Source of the DNA: Oscillospiraceae bacterium
GTDB taxonomy: Bacteria; Bacillota; Clostridia; Oscillospirales; Ruminococcaceae
Direction of reading: 5' to 3'
Length of the DNA stretch: 64,000 bases
Assembly: GCA_017432285.1 (NCBI GenBank)
Contig: JAFRJM010000010.1
Coordinates: forward strand, 1 to 64,000
In this document: in pieces, positions 1 through 8,416 of the stretch
Layout: the number at the start of each line of letters is the position of its first letter
How positions within the stretch are numbered: the stretch's first letter is position 1
Made by a program: the position numbers and the translations under genes
The notes under the pieces: model-generated
The model's database searches: none
What the model saw: the letters and a program-made list of their open reading frames with translations, nothing else
What the model was told of the DNA's origin: nothing

Positions 1-1230
1 GCGTACTTCGGCAGATTCACATATGTTGCGGTCCATGCTGCACTCTCATATCCGCCTGCTGTCGTTCCTTCAGGAGCAGTATCTGGTGTTCCGTCAAGTG
101 TTACGTTATAAGTTTTACCATCTGATCCAGTGAGTACTACTAGGACGCTTGCAGGTCTGATGCCGTCCTGGTTGTTTCCGTCTGACCAGACCTTTTTAAC
201 TGTTGCTGTCTTGACTTCAGGTGTATGGGTGTTGGTTACTGTGAATCCGTTTGCCTCACTTCCAGCCACCTCATATGCATATGTTCCGACTCCATCTTTT
301 CCAGTGATAACTGATGTCGTCGTCTCACTTGCAGTATAGGTTATTTCTTTTCCGTTCGCATATTTCGGCAAATTAATATATTTTGCTTTCCATGCATCAC
401 TTTCATAACCAACTGCTGAAGTTCCTGTTGGTACTTCCTCCGCTGCAGTTCCATCAAGTGTGACACTGTATGTTTTACCATCTGATCCGGTGAGTACCAC
501 TTCAACGCTTGTCGGTCTGATGCCGTCCTGGTTGTTGTTATCTGACCAGATCTTTGTCACTGTAACTGTCTTGACTTCAGGTGTGTGAGTGTTGGTTACT
601 TTGAATCCGTCTGCCGCATTTCCAGTTACTGCATATTTATATTTTCCAGGTCCATCAGTATCCTTTGTAATTACATTAGTCTCTGTCTCACTCGCAGTAT
701 AGATTATTTCTGTTCCACTTGCGTTCTTTGGCAAATTAACAAATGTTGCCTCCCAAGCATCACTTTCATAACCAACTGCTGCAGTTCCTGTTGGTACTTC
801 CTCTGCAGCAGTACCATCAAGTGTAGCCTTATATGTTTTACCATCAGATCCAGTGAGCACCACTTCAACACTTGTCGGTCTGATGCCGTCCTGGTTGTTG
901 TTATCTGACCAGACCTTTGTCACCGTAACTTCCATTGTTTCAGGAGTATGACTATTTGTAATCTCTCCGTTTGGATTCGACGGTGATCCAGAGACTTCAT
1001 ATCCATCAGGCACAGTATCCTCAGATACCGTGTAATTGACTTCCTTACCGTTAACATACTTTGGCAACGGGCTCCAAGTATAAGTCCAGTTGTTACCGTC
1101 TTTCGATATCGTCGGATTCGGTACTTCTGTTCCATTAGGAAGTCCATTAAGTGTCAGTGGCAGGTCGGTTGGTCTAATCTTATCCTGGTTGTTTCCATCG
1201 TCCCAAACTTTTGTTACTACAACACTAGTT
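1..1230 (-). repeat. Tandem Cna_B repeat units of about 360 bp
   Basis: The adhesin's C-terminal part is built from near-identical units. The segment encoding WSDNNNQDGIRP recurs with its centre near 158, 518 and 881 (period 360 then 363 bases), and a diverged, shorter unit (WDDGNNQDKIRP) lies near 1180. Units end in a TNTHTPE-type motif. High DNA identity between the units indicates recent duplication and makes copy number likely to vary between strains. The array runs off the window edge. Confidence 0.5.
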
Positions 1231-4200
1231 TCCTCGTACTTATTCGTATAGTCAACATAGAACTCGACATTGGGAACATTGATAGTTCCTTCGGTTACCA
1301 AACCTGTTGTCGGTTTTTGAGGATCAGCTTGTGTAACATCGGTATCAACAATCTGACGGTCCTCAGCCTTAACAAATGCAAAACCGTTGGCAAAACCTGT
1401 TTCCTCAATTTTATAGGTAGTTTTAGATGGGAGGTTCAAGAAACGCAGAGTCCATCCCGCCTTGATCTTTACCGTGATTGCGGATCCGCTAGCAGCATAA
1501 TAATATCCAGTATATCCAGTATCGCCTTCCTGAGCAGTACCACTAGTAACAAGATCCTTGATGATATTGTCTCCTTCATAGGCAGAGAACCAAATATCCT
1601 CTTTATTCGGATCAGTGATCGTTACAGTAAACTCGAACAAGGCATCCGCTGGAGCACCTTCTCCTGTTACTTTCTTTTCAATCTGCAGCCAGCTCTTGCG
1701 GTCATTCCATGCCCGAAGCAAATTATCACCAGTACCTGCAACCTTATATTTTTTGCCACCGATGACATAGTAATTTGTTCCTTCAGTGCCAGACGCATTC
1801 TCATCTTTTATGAGCATGGTTGTTACGCCGTTGATGACCATTGGGTGGTAGACCTCGCTGGTCAGCTCCCATCGATAGTCTCCTTCATACGTTTCAGGCT
1901 CAACGATTTCATAATCATGTCCTGTCTCTAGAATCTCATATGTGCCATCCGATGCTCTTTTAATTTGTCCAACTGAGATATAAATATCATCCTTCTTCCA
2001 GTTTGTATTAGAAGACACTGTAACAGCATGTTCACCTTCCAGATAATTTTTTCCATCCTTGGTCAAAACCAATTTTATCTCGGTTGTAGGAGGGTTCCTC
2101 TTATCAAGGAAGTTATTCCAAATCTTCTGTACACCTATAGTCTCAGTGGGAAGCGCCATCGCTTCTGACACGACATCTTGTTCTATGACATCATATACAT
2201 GTCCTGTAGGATCAGTGAATGTAGTATTAAGATGTGTATTCGTTAAAAGATAATATGTACCATCTGAATTCTTACCGATACCAGCAGATTTCAACTGGGC
2301 ATCTGTCATGGTTTTTACACCGTTATTCAGATCCGCAATGGTATCGTATGCTTCCTGACTTGGCCATACTGTAAACTCAACGGAGTATATCCATCCCTCA
2401 TTCAGCGTTCCTGCTTCGCCGAGGTCCCATGTTACACCGTTTGTTTTGTCATAGGTCGCTCCAGGAGCACCTTTGTCATTTTCACCCGTGGCACCTGCGA
2501 CCCATTCCTTCTCTGTGCCGCCCGCAGGTTTAATATAGTATTTAAATCCGCCTGCTTCACCAGCAGTAACATTCGCACTCACGTTTGAAAGCGATGGGAT
2601 ACCGTCATCAACAGTGACATTTCCAGCGGCCATACCAGCGACGATATGTCCAGCGATCTTACTGAAAGCTGATTCCAAGGCATTTACGTCTGAGCCATTA
2701 ATCGTTTCTGCTCCCTTGGCTGTAGTTACCAAATTTGCAAGATTATTATAGCCTGCCGCTGGTCCGCAGAAAACTCCGTAAAGAATTGCGTCTCCTGTAA
2801 GACTATTCGCAGCTGTCTGCGCATATGGTAATGCTTGAGGATCCAGATCATTGCCAGTGCTGGAAGAAGTATGTCCCTGCCAGCAGTTTGGTGCACCGTC
2901 TGTTACGAAAATAACATACGTCGGATTCTTACCCAATTCTGGATCGGCGTTTGCTGCTTCCGCAATAGCTTCAGCTCCTGAAAGACCACCCTGCCAGTTC
3001 GTTCCCATGGCGCCCGGGCTATTCGAGAGACCATCAACCGCACTCTCCATCTGGGCTCTGTTCTGTGTCCAAGTGCGCACAGTCGTTGTACTCATCGTAT
3101 TACCGAACGTCGCCAATGTGAAATTGACCAGATTCAAATCGGGGTGACTTTCATCATACCCGGGATCCAAGGCATCAATCAGAGTTAACAGGGCTCTCTT
3201 AGCTGCAGCTATACGTGTCCCGTTCATGTCGTTTTGACGCATACTATACGTCATATCAAGCATTACGATGACATTGGCGCCTTGTTTTGTATCTTCTGTT
3301 GCATGGCCGGTGATATCCAACCGAATTGTATAAGTGCCATCGCCATTAGGTGTAACGTCTTTTTCAGTCTCAGGCGTAATAGATTCCAGCGTCGCAGGAG
3401 GCGGTCCTGGCGGGTTGTATCCACCACTGCCTTTTTCAGCATAGTACACATAAATATCGCTACCATTTATTACTTGTACAGTGTTTACAGTTGCGTTACC
3501 TTCGTCATCATATGTTACGGTTTCGACCAACCATCTTCCATTTTCGCCTTTTCTGATCACAGAATCATTCAATACAACTCCATCATCAGTCTCTGTCGCT
3601 TTATACTTTCCGCCTGTATAGTAATATCCATCGATATTTACAGCAAGATCATCAGAAGACGCGCTAAGGTCTACAGTAGTGGTTGAATCGAATTCTTCAA
3701 ATGTGCTTCCAGCAAGGGTTCCCCAATGAATTGTGGCCTTTTCCTCTTCACCTTCATTTGTCCATGTGATTGTGAATGTAGAGAATCCATCAACAGTAAA
3801 GTCTGTGCTGATCTGCTCTACACTCTCTCCCTCAGCGGTGTTAGATGTACTGACTGCTACACTTCCGTCTGTTTCATCAGCAAAGTCTGCAACTGTTTTT
3901 GCTACAGTTTCACCGCTCTCATCGGAAGTAATATGGTTTACTTCCACTGTTTCCGGAACGATTAGAGTAGTATCATCTGTAACTTCCTCGATTACAGCCT
4001 TTTTGACTTTAAAGGAAACACTGACAGGGTAATTGAGGTTTGGCTCGACTTCAATTTGATTCTCATCCTCAAAGTGAATGTCAAGAGCTAACATACCATC
4101 ATACTGCTTCCCGCTTTCAGCAAGAGCATCTGCAGCCTCTTTATAAGCACTGTCGTCTTCAGGAATAACGGAAGCTACCAACGTAACAGGAACATCAAAA

Positions 4201-4802
4201 GCCTTGTTACTGGTAACTGCAGTCACTTCAAAGTTAGCTGCTTCTGCTGTATAAGGCACATCATATTCCTCGTCTTCTGTTTCTTCCAGAAGTTCTTCTT
4301 CCTCTTCGTCTTCCTCAGGTTCTTCTTCAGAAACCGTTTCCTCTTCAGACTCAGTTACTTCTTTAGGCTCTTCATCTTCCTCTGAATCCTCAGGCAGAAC
4401 TGTATTAGCTACCTCATCAGTAGCCTCAGGTTCATTCTCTGATTCTTCTTCAGGGTCAGCCTCAGGAAGCGATTCCTCTGAGTCTTCGTTTTCGGCATGA
4501 TCACCTTCAGGCGTTTCTTCTTCAGAAGTTTCCTCCTCAGTTACTAAAGCCTCTTCCTCTGCAGGATCAGCCTCAGTAACCGGTTCTGTGTCCGGTTCAG
4601 GCTCTTCCTGATCTTCGCCATTGATATCTTCCAATATCTCATTGGCGATATCGACCATCTGTTCCTCGAGCGTTGCTTCTGACGCTGCAGCAGCGCTCTC
4701 CTCTTCGTCTTCCAAAGCAAAAATGTTAGGAGACGGAACAAGAGTGAACATCATGATCAAGAGAAGGAGGAGACCTAAAACCCTTCTACCATTCTTTTTC
4801 AT
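1..4802 (-). CDS. Giant secreted VWA / Cna_B-repeat surface adhesin (C-terminus beyond window)
   Basis: I read this frame open from an ATG at 4800-4802, with GGGAGG five bases upstream, to base 1: about 1600 codons, no stop, C-terminus missing. Visible in order: a signal peptide (about 1-29, KKNGRR then a Leu/Ile/Met core); a Glu/Asp-rich stretch (about 30-180); a mixed beta region; a von Willebrand A domain (about 505-720) with MIDAS-like LDMTYSM, GTNW and FVTDGAPN; a Cna_B-like domain (about 886 on); an FctA-like pilin domain (about 1037-1184, from WLQIEKKVTG); then Cna_B repeats with KVW and TNTHTPE ends where Lys-Asn isopeptide bonds usually form. This fits a wall-anchored, pilus-tip-like adhesin. 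A sorting signal would lie outside the window. The first MIDAS serine is Thr, which still can bind metal. Domain family calls are by eye; the open frame and signal peptide are direct. Confidence 0.5.
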   Translation of the reverse strand, partial: MKKNGRRVLGLLLLLIMMFTLVPSPNIFALEDEEESAAAASEATLEEQMVDIANEILEDINGEDQEEPEPDTEPVTEADPAEEEALVTEEETSEEETPEGDHAENEDSEESLPEADPEEESENEPEATDEVANTVLPEDSEEDEEPKEVTESEEETVSEEEPEEDEEEEELLEETEDEEYDVPYTAEAANFEVTAVTSNKAFDVPVTLVASVIPEDDSAYKEAADALAESGKQYDGMLALDIHFEDENQIEVEPNLNYPVSVSFKVKKAVIEEVTDDTTLIVPETVEVNHITSDESGETVAKTVADFADETDGSVAVSTSNTAEGESVEQISTDFTVDGFSTFTITWTNEGEEEKATIHWGTLAGSTFEEFDSTTTVDLSASSDDLAVNIDGYYYTGGKYKATETDDGVVLNDSVIRKGENGRWLVETVTYDDEGNATVNTVQVINGSDIYVYYAEKGSGGYNPPGPPPATLESITPETEKDVTPNGDGTYTIRLDITGHATEDTKQGANVIVMLDMTYSMRQNDMNGTRIAAAKRALLTLIDALDPGYDESHPDLNLVNFTLATFGNTMSTTTVRTWTQNRAQMESAVDGLSNSPGAMGTNWQGGLSGAEAIAEAANADPELGKNPTYVIFVTDGAPNCWQGHTSSSTGNDLDPQALPYAQTAANSLTGDAILYGVFCGPAAGYNNLANLVTTAKGAETINGSDVNALESAFSKIAGHIVAGMAAGNVTVDDGIPSLSNVSANVTAGEAGGFKYYIKPAGGTEKEWVAGATGENDKGAPGATYDKTNGVTWDLGEAGTLNEGWIYSVEFTVWPSQEAYDTIADLNNGVKTMTDAQLKSAGIGKNSDGTYYLLTNTHLNTTFTDPTGHVYDVIEQDVVSEAMALPTETIGVQKIWNNFLDKRNPPTTEIKLVLTKDGKNYLEGEHAVTVSSNTNWKKDDIYISVGQIKRASDGTYEILETGHDYEIVEPETYEGDYRWELTSEVYHPMVINGVTTMLIKDENASGTEGTNYYVIGGKKYKVAGTGDNLLRAWNDRKSWLQIEKKVTGEGAPADALFEFTVTITDPNKEDIWFSAYEGDNIIKDLVTSGTAQEGDTGYTGYYYAASGSAITVKIKAGWTLRFLNLPSKTTYKIEETGFANGFAFVKAEDRQIVDTDVTQADPQKPTTGLVTEGTINVPNVEFYVDYTNKYEETSVVVTKVWDDGNNQDKIRPTDLPLTLNGLPNGTEVPNPTISKDGNNWTYTWSPLPKYVNGKEVNYTVSEDTVPDGYEVSGSPSNPNGEITNSHTPETMEVTVTKVWSDNNNQDGIRPTSVEVVLTGSDGKTYKATLDGTAAEEVPTGTAAVGYESDAWEATFVNLPKNASGTEIIYTASETETNVITKDTDGPGKYKYAVTGNAADGFKVTNTHTPEVKTVTVTKIWSDNNNQDGIRPTSVEVVLTGSDGKTYSVTLDGTAAEEVPTGTSAVGYESDAWKAKYINLPKYANGKEITYTASETTTSVITGKDGVGTYAYEVAGSEANGFTVTNTHTPEVKTATVKKVWSDGNNQDGIRPASVLVVLTGSDGKTYNVTLDGTPDTAPEGTTAGGYESAAWTATYVNLPKY

Positions 4803-5399
4803 TACGACCTCCCAATTGTTAAACTACAAGGTAGTATTAATAAGAAATCCTGTTGTTTATTCAATATTTGGTATCTTTTGTATTACTACAGAAAAAACCA
4901 TGTATTGCACCAGGGTATCTTTATCCACCAAAAATTTTATCACAATTCTTAGCAATTTTGTATATACATTTATGTAAAAATATTGATATTTATGTTCGTT
5001 AGATTGTTTTTATATTATTTGCACAAAAAATAGTATTATCAAAGGTGTAGATAAGTACATTTTTGAAACACTTCACCCGTCATCCGTATTTACACTCTTC
5101 CAATCATTATATTCGTCAAATATAAACATGATATTAAGCCGATAAACAGTAGTGCTCATATCGCTTTCATACCAAATCTTATTTAAGGATTAAGATATCC
5201 TGTATGTTTTCCGTATCGTATAGTTTATTTCAAAGATACAGTTGGCTAGACCGTCTCATGGATAGCAACAAGGTCTCTTTCATTTCGTTTTCACATAATC
5301 AAGAAATAAACATATTTGATAATGCGGCTATAATTCTGTCACCCAAGTTCATCCTCATTTAATAGCGAAACAACTCTAACACCCAATATTCAATATAAT
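4803..5399. other. AT-rich intergenic DNA upstream of the adhesin
   Basis: About 600 bases with no credible gene on either strand. It must hold the adhesin promoter. The best candidate I see on the minus strand is TTGAAT and TATTAA near 4830-4865, which is weak. No clear inverted repeat or operator was recognised. The element ends beyond 5400 are described separately. Confidence 0.5.
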
Positions 5400-5405
5400 C
5401 AATAC

Positions 5406-5476
5406 CACCCGTCAAACGGGTGATATGCACAAAGGCTAAAAGCCTAAGTTACCGGCCAGCGTCTCAAGGCGCTGGC
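5406..5476 (-). repeat. IS200 right-end hairpins
   Basis: Three short inverted repeats in series: CACCCGT/ACGGGTG at 5406-5422 (3-base loop), AGGCT/AGCCT at 5433-5445 and GCCAGCG/CGCTGGC at 5455-5476 (8-base loop). They lie just past the transposase stop. In this family the end hairpins are recognised as single-stranded DNA by TnpA; the last one may also act as a transcription stop. Confidence 0.5.
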
Positions 5477-5537
5477 TTTCACTTATGTTCAAGCCCCATT
5501 GCCTTTGACTCTCGCAGCCCCTCAAAGGGCGTTTGTA

Positions 5538-6002
5538 TTACTTACCCTGACCCCAAAAGAGGTCTTCATATTCTTTGACGCTGAGCTTATCCAACGCTAT
5601 GTCGTGTTTTTCCTGATCCTGTATGTACTTCTTGATGGTCGCTTCGTTGAGCCCTACCGTGCTCACGTAGTATCCTTCGGCCCAGAAGTGCCTGTTTCCA
5701 TATTTGTATTTCAGGTTTGCGTGTTTGTCGAAGATCATCAACGCGCTCTTTCCTTTGAGATACCTCATGATTTCTGATACGCTGTATTTTGGTGGTATAC
5801 TTATCAGCAGATGGATGTGATCCGGCATCATATGGCCTTCTATTATTTCTATGCCCTTGTATCTGCATAGATTCCGGATTATTTCCCTGATGTCTTCCCT
5901 GTACTGTCCATATATCGCCTTCCTTCGATACTTTGGGCAGAACACTACGTGGTATTTGCACGTCCATTTTGTGTGCGCCATCGAGTTTGTTTGATTTGCC
6001 AT
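5538..6002 (-). CDS. tnpA: IS200-family Y1 transposase TnpA
   Basis: 154 residues, the usual size of IS200 transposases. It carries the HUH motif DHIHLL (His62, His64) that binds the metal, and the likely nucleophile Tyr126 in KKYIQDQ near the C-terminus. The conserved KYHVVFCPKYRRK opening is present. The frame extends further upstream to 6098, but I chose the ATG at 6000-6002 because family members start close to this point and AAGGCAGG lies just upstream. Works as a dimer on single-stranded DNA, cutting at the element ends. No inactivating change seen. Confidence 0.5.
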   Translation of the reverse strand: MANQTNSMAHTKWTCKYHVVFCPKYRRKAIYGQYREDIREIIRNLCRYKGIEIIEGHMMPDHIHLLISIPPKYSVSEIMRYLKGKSALMIFDKHANLKYKYGNRHFWAEGYYVSTVGLNEATIKKYIQDQEKHDIALDKLSVKEYEDLFWGQGK

Positions 6003-6083
6003 TAAACCTGCCTTTCTGCTTTTTTGGGGCTTGAACACTCCCATTCTAGCATTGAGGTAGGTTTTTTTATAAACTCTTGTTAC

Positions 6084-6102
6084 CCACGTGCATAGCACGT
6101 GG
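6084..6102. repeat. IS200 left-end hairpin
   Basis: CCACGTGC and GCACGTGG separated by three bases form a perfect 8-bp stem about 80 bases upstream of the transposase start, the position of the left-end recognition hairpin in IS200 elements. Confidence 0.5.
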
Positions 6103-6155
6103 TTGTTTGTTTCGCGCGTCCCGCGCTCAACTGACTAAAGTCACTAACAACAAAA

Positions 6156-6191
6156 CAGCCACCGTTCATGGATCACATAGAACGGTGGCTG
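6156..6191 (-). terminator. Terminator after the HPt gene
   Basis: A 12-bp perfect stem (CAGCCACCGTTC with GAACGGTGGCTG), flanked by TTTTGTTG on the minus side and GTTTTGTT on the plus side. It follows the HPt gene stop by about 60 bases and closes the long minus-strand cluster. It may work in both directions. Confidence 0.5.
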
Positions 6192-6248
6192 CAGTTTTGT
6201 TAATACCTATATATTATGTATTAAATATAAAAGAGACCCATCTGGAGG

Positions 6249-6596
6249 TCATTCCTCTTCATCCAGACTCCTGTATTTATTCAGTTCTTCGAACATTCGA
6301 TCCAGAAGTTCGGAATAGTCTGTGTCTGTCCTGCTGCGGAGCAGCTCAGTCATCTCGGACACCGGCTCAAAGAGATTCGTTAGAGAAACGTTTCCTAGAA
6401 CTCCCTTTATAGCATGAGCTCGCTCAAAAGCCCTGTCCAGATCTCCGGCCTCTATAGCTTCCTTAAGCTGATCAAAACTATCATCGGAAATAGCCAGATT
6501 CACCATCCGGAGATAGAACGCCTCATTATTCATGCATCGATTAAGTCCTTCTTCTGTATTTGCCCCTATTTCTTTCATTTTTTCTATAGTAAGCAT
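6249..6596 (-). CDS. Stand-alone histidine phosphotransfer (HPt) protein
   Basis: 115 residues, almost all one HPt helical bundle. The phospho-accepting His lies in RAHAIKGVLGNVS. HPt proteins pass a phosphoryl group between the receiver of a hybrid kinase and the receiver of a downstream response regulator. The gene begins right after the receiver-EAL gene (stop at 6600) with AAAGGAG inside the end of that gene, so the two are made together. The hybrid kinase at 15868-18660 ends in a receiver and has no HPt of its own, making this protein its likely partner; that link is inferred from position only. Confidence 0.5.
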   Translation of the reverse strand: MLTIEKMKEIGANTEEGLNRCMNNEAFYLRMVNLAISDDSFDQLKEAIEAGDLDRAFERAHAIKGVLGNVSLTNLFEPVSEMTELLRSRTDTDYSELLDRMFEELNKYRSLDEEE

Positions 6597-6599
6597 TTT

Positions 6600-8291
6600 T
6601 CAATTCTCCTTTAACAGTTCAAGGAAATCTTGCTCAGGCAACGGCCTTGAGAAATAATATCCCTGTATTATATTACAGCCTATTCCTTTCAGGAAATCAA
6701 CCTGATCCTTCTCTTCTACACCTTCAGCAACAGTTAAGATACCCAATGCTTTTGCAGCATTGATAATAAGTGATATGAGTATCTCATTCTTAGTACTCGA
6801 GCGTAAGTGCTGAATGAATTTCATATCAAGCTTAAGGACATCGACCGGAACATCAGCAAGCATATTCAATGATGAATATCCTGTTCCAAAGTCATCCATT
6901 TCAATCTGGAATCCCCTGTCACGCAGATTGAATATCTTCTGAGTCACCCTATCTCCATCCTCAGTATAGGCAGATTCTGTAATCTCGAGATAGAACCGCT
7001 TGGGATCGACATCATTTATAGTCACTATATATTCCAGAAAATCCTCAAGGTCCGGGCTGTGAAGATCTATTCTGGAAACGTTGACTGATACATTGATCTC
7101 TGCACCAAACTCCTCTTTCCATCTGCGCATCTTTTCAGCGACCTGCTCCCAGATATAGAAATCCAGTTTATGTATAAGTCCGTTGCTTTCAAAGAGAGGG
7201 ATGAACAGTCCCGGGCTGATCATGCCATATTCCGGATGTTTCCATCTGACAAGAGCTTCTGCACTAATTATCTTTGGTGTGTCACCGGACACATCATATT
7301 TCGGCTGGAAATATACCAAGAATTGTTTGTTAGCTATAGCTTCGTCGATACCATTCACCAAGCGTTCGGAGAACACCTGTTTATCGTGAGCTTCATCATC
7401 ATAAAGAGCATAAAATTCATCATATCTGTCTTTGACTGTGCTTACGGCATGTAATGCACGGTCAAATTGTTTCTCTATCTCCAGTTCCTTGTCTGCGTTG
7501 GCATATATTCCGCACCGGACTCTCACGTTGATATCCACGAACACATCAAATGCTCTGTTAATTCTATCAAGGAAGTCCTGATAATCTTCTTCAATGTGAG
7601 GCAGGTAAAGCAGGAACCTGTCTGCATCAAGCCTGCATGCTAGTCCTTTGTTTCCTATTATCTCTTCCCTTAAAAACCGTGCAAAATGTATCAGAATCTC
7701 ATCACCGACATTTCGTCCGTACATTTCATTTATCATATGGAAATGGATGATATCCAGAGCTACAGCGTCCATGGAATCTTCAGGATGGAATCTGTCATAC
7801 TGATCGGCATAACGGAAAAAATATTCTTTGGTCAACAGTCCAGTAAGATTTTCCCTCTCCGTTGTCTGGATTATAAATCTGTCCTCAGAAAGCTCTATGG
7901 TCCTCTCTATCCTTGCGAGGATAACTTCCGGTGAGTGAAATGGCTTAATGATAAAGTCAGCTGCTCCGAGTTTAAGCGACTGTACTTCTGCATCTTTATC
8001 TGATGTAAGGATAATCACCGGAATGTGAGCCATCTCTTCATGAGACTGCATTGTTTTGAGGACTTCAAACCCGTCCATCTCCGGCATCATAAGGTCCAAG
8101 ATTACCAGGGACAACGTATATACGTTCTTCCTGATAATATCCAGAGCTTCTATACCATTAGCAGCATACAGAATATCAAACTCAGTTGACGCAATCATAC
8201 CCAACAGTTCGCGGTTGACCTGTTCATCATCCACGATCAGAATGAGGCGCCTTCTGTTAATTTTATCGTTGTTTACTGGATTCTTAGGCAT
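6600..8291 (-). CDS. Response regulator: receiver, degenerate GGDEF, EAL phosphodiesterase
   Basis: 563 residues. Receiver domain about 15-135 with the acidic pair VDDE, phospho-acceptor Asp66 (LDLMMPEMDG) and Lys in IIKPF. A GGDEF-like fold about 150-300 has DADRF (222-226) where GGDEF should be, so it should not make c-di-GMP; it could be structural or bind GTP. The EAL domain (about 310-560) keeps EALVRW (345-350), EITES, DDFGTGYSSL, KLDMKF, AEGVE and the QGYYFSRPL end, as in active c-di-GMP phosphodiesterases. Start ATG has GAGAGG eight bases upstream. Together with the next gene upstream (a cyclase) it would set local c-di-GMP, with phosphorylation as the switch. Confidence 0.5.
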   Translation of the reverse strand: MPKNPVNNDKINRRRLILIVDDEQVNRELLGMIASTEFDILYAANGIEALDIIRKNVYTLSLVILDLMMPEMDGFEVLKTMQSHEEMAHIPVIILTSDKDAEVQSLKLGAADFIIKPFHSPEVILARIERTIELSEDRFIIQTTERENLTGLLTKEYFFRYADQYDRFHPEDSMDAVALDIIHFHMINEMYGRNVGDEILIHFARFLREEIIGNKGLACRLDADRFLLYLPHIEEDYQDFLDRINRAFDVFVDINVRVRCGIYANADKELEIEKQFDRALHAVSTVKDRYDEFYALYDDEAHDKQVFSERLVNGIDEAIANKQFLVYFQPKYDVSGDTPKIISAEALVRWKHPEYGMISPGLFIPLFESNGLIHKLDFYIWEQVAEKMRRWKEEFGAEINVSVNVSRIDLHSPDLEDFLEYIVTINDVDPKRFYLEITESAYTEDGDRVTQKIFNLRDRGFQIEMDDFGTGYSSLNMLADVPVDVLKLDMKFIQHLRSSTKNEILISLIINAAKALGILTVAEGVEEKDQVDFLKGIGCNIIQGYYFSRPLPEQDFLELLKEN

Positions 8292-8416
8292 ATCTGATCC
8301 CTCTCGACATGTATTGTAGGATAATACTCCTCTTGTCTTTTTTGTGATTATTGCATGTTTGATTTTTATTGCTTTTCAATAGACGATTTACATCGCAGAT
8401 ATCAAACTACGATTGT

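Larger units (their letters stand above)
5400..6110 (-). mobile_element. IS200-type insertion sequence (single tnpA, no tnpB)
   Basis: A Y1 HUH transposase gene (5538-6002) is flanked by sub-terminal hairpins: one at 6084-6102 ahead of the gene, and three between 5406 and 5476 after it. This is the layout of IS200/IS605 elements, which lack terminal inverted repeats and target duplications, so the outer boundaries given are approximate. There is no accessory tnpB or IscB gene. The transposase frame is intact, so the copy may be active. It sits between the adhesin and the HPt gene without interrupting either. Confidence 0.5.

Noticed and set aside
1..1230. Repeats as a CRISPR array
   Set aside because: Units are 360 bp, coding and contiguous, without short repeat-spacer structure.
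5587..5967. Minus-strand frame of 126 codons inside the IS element
   Set aside because: Out-of-frame shadow of the TnpA gene; it lacks any transposase motif.
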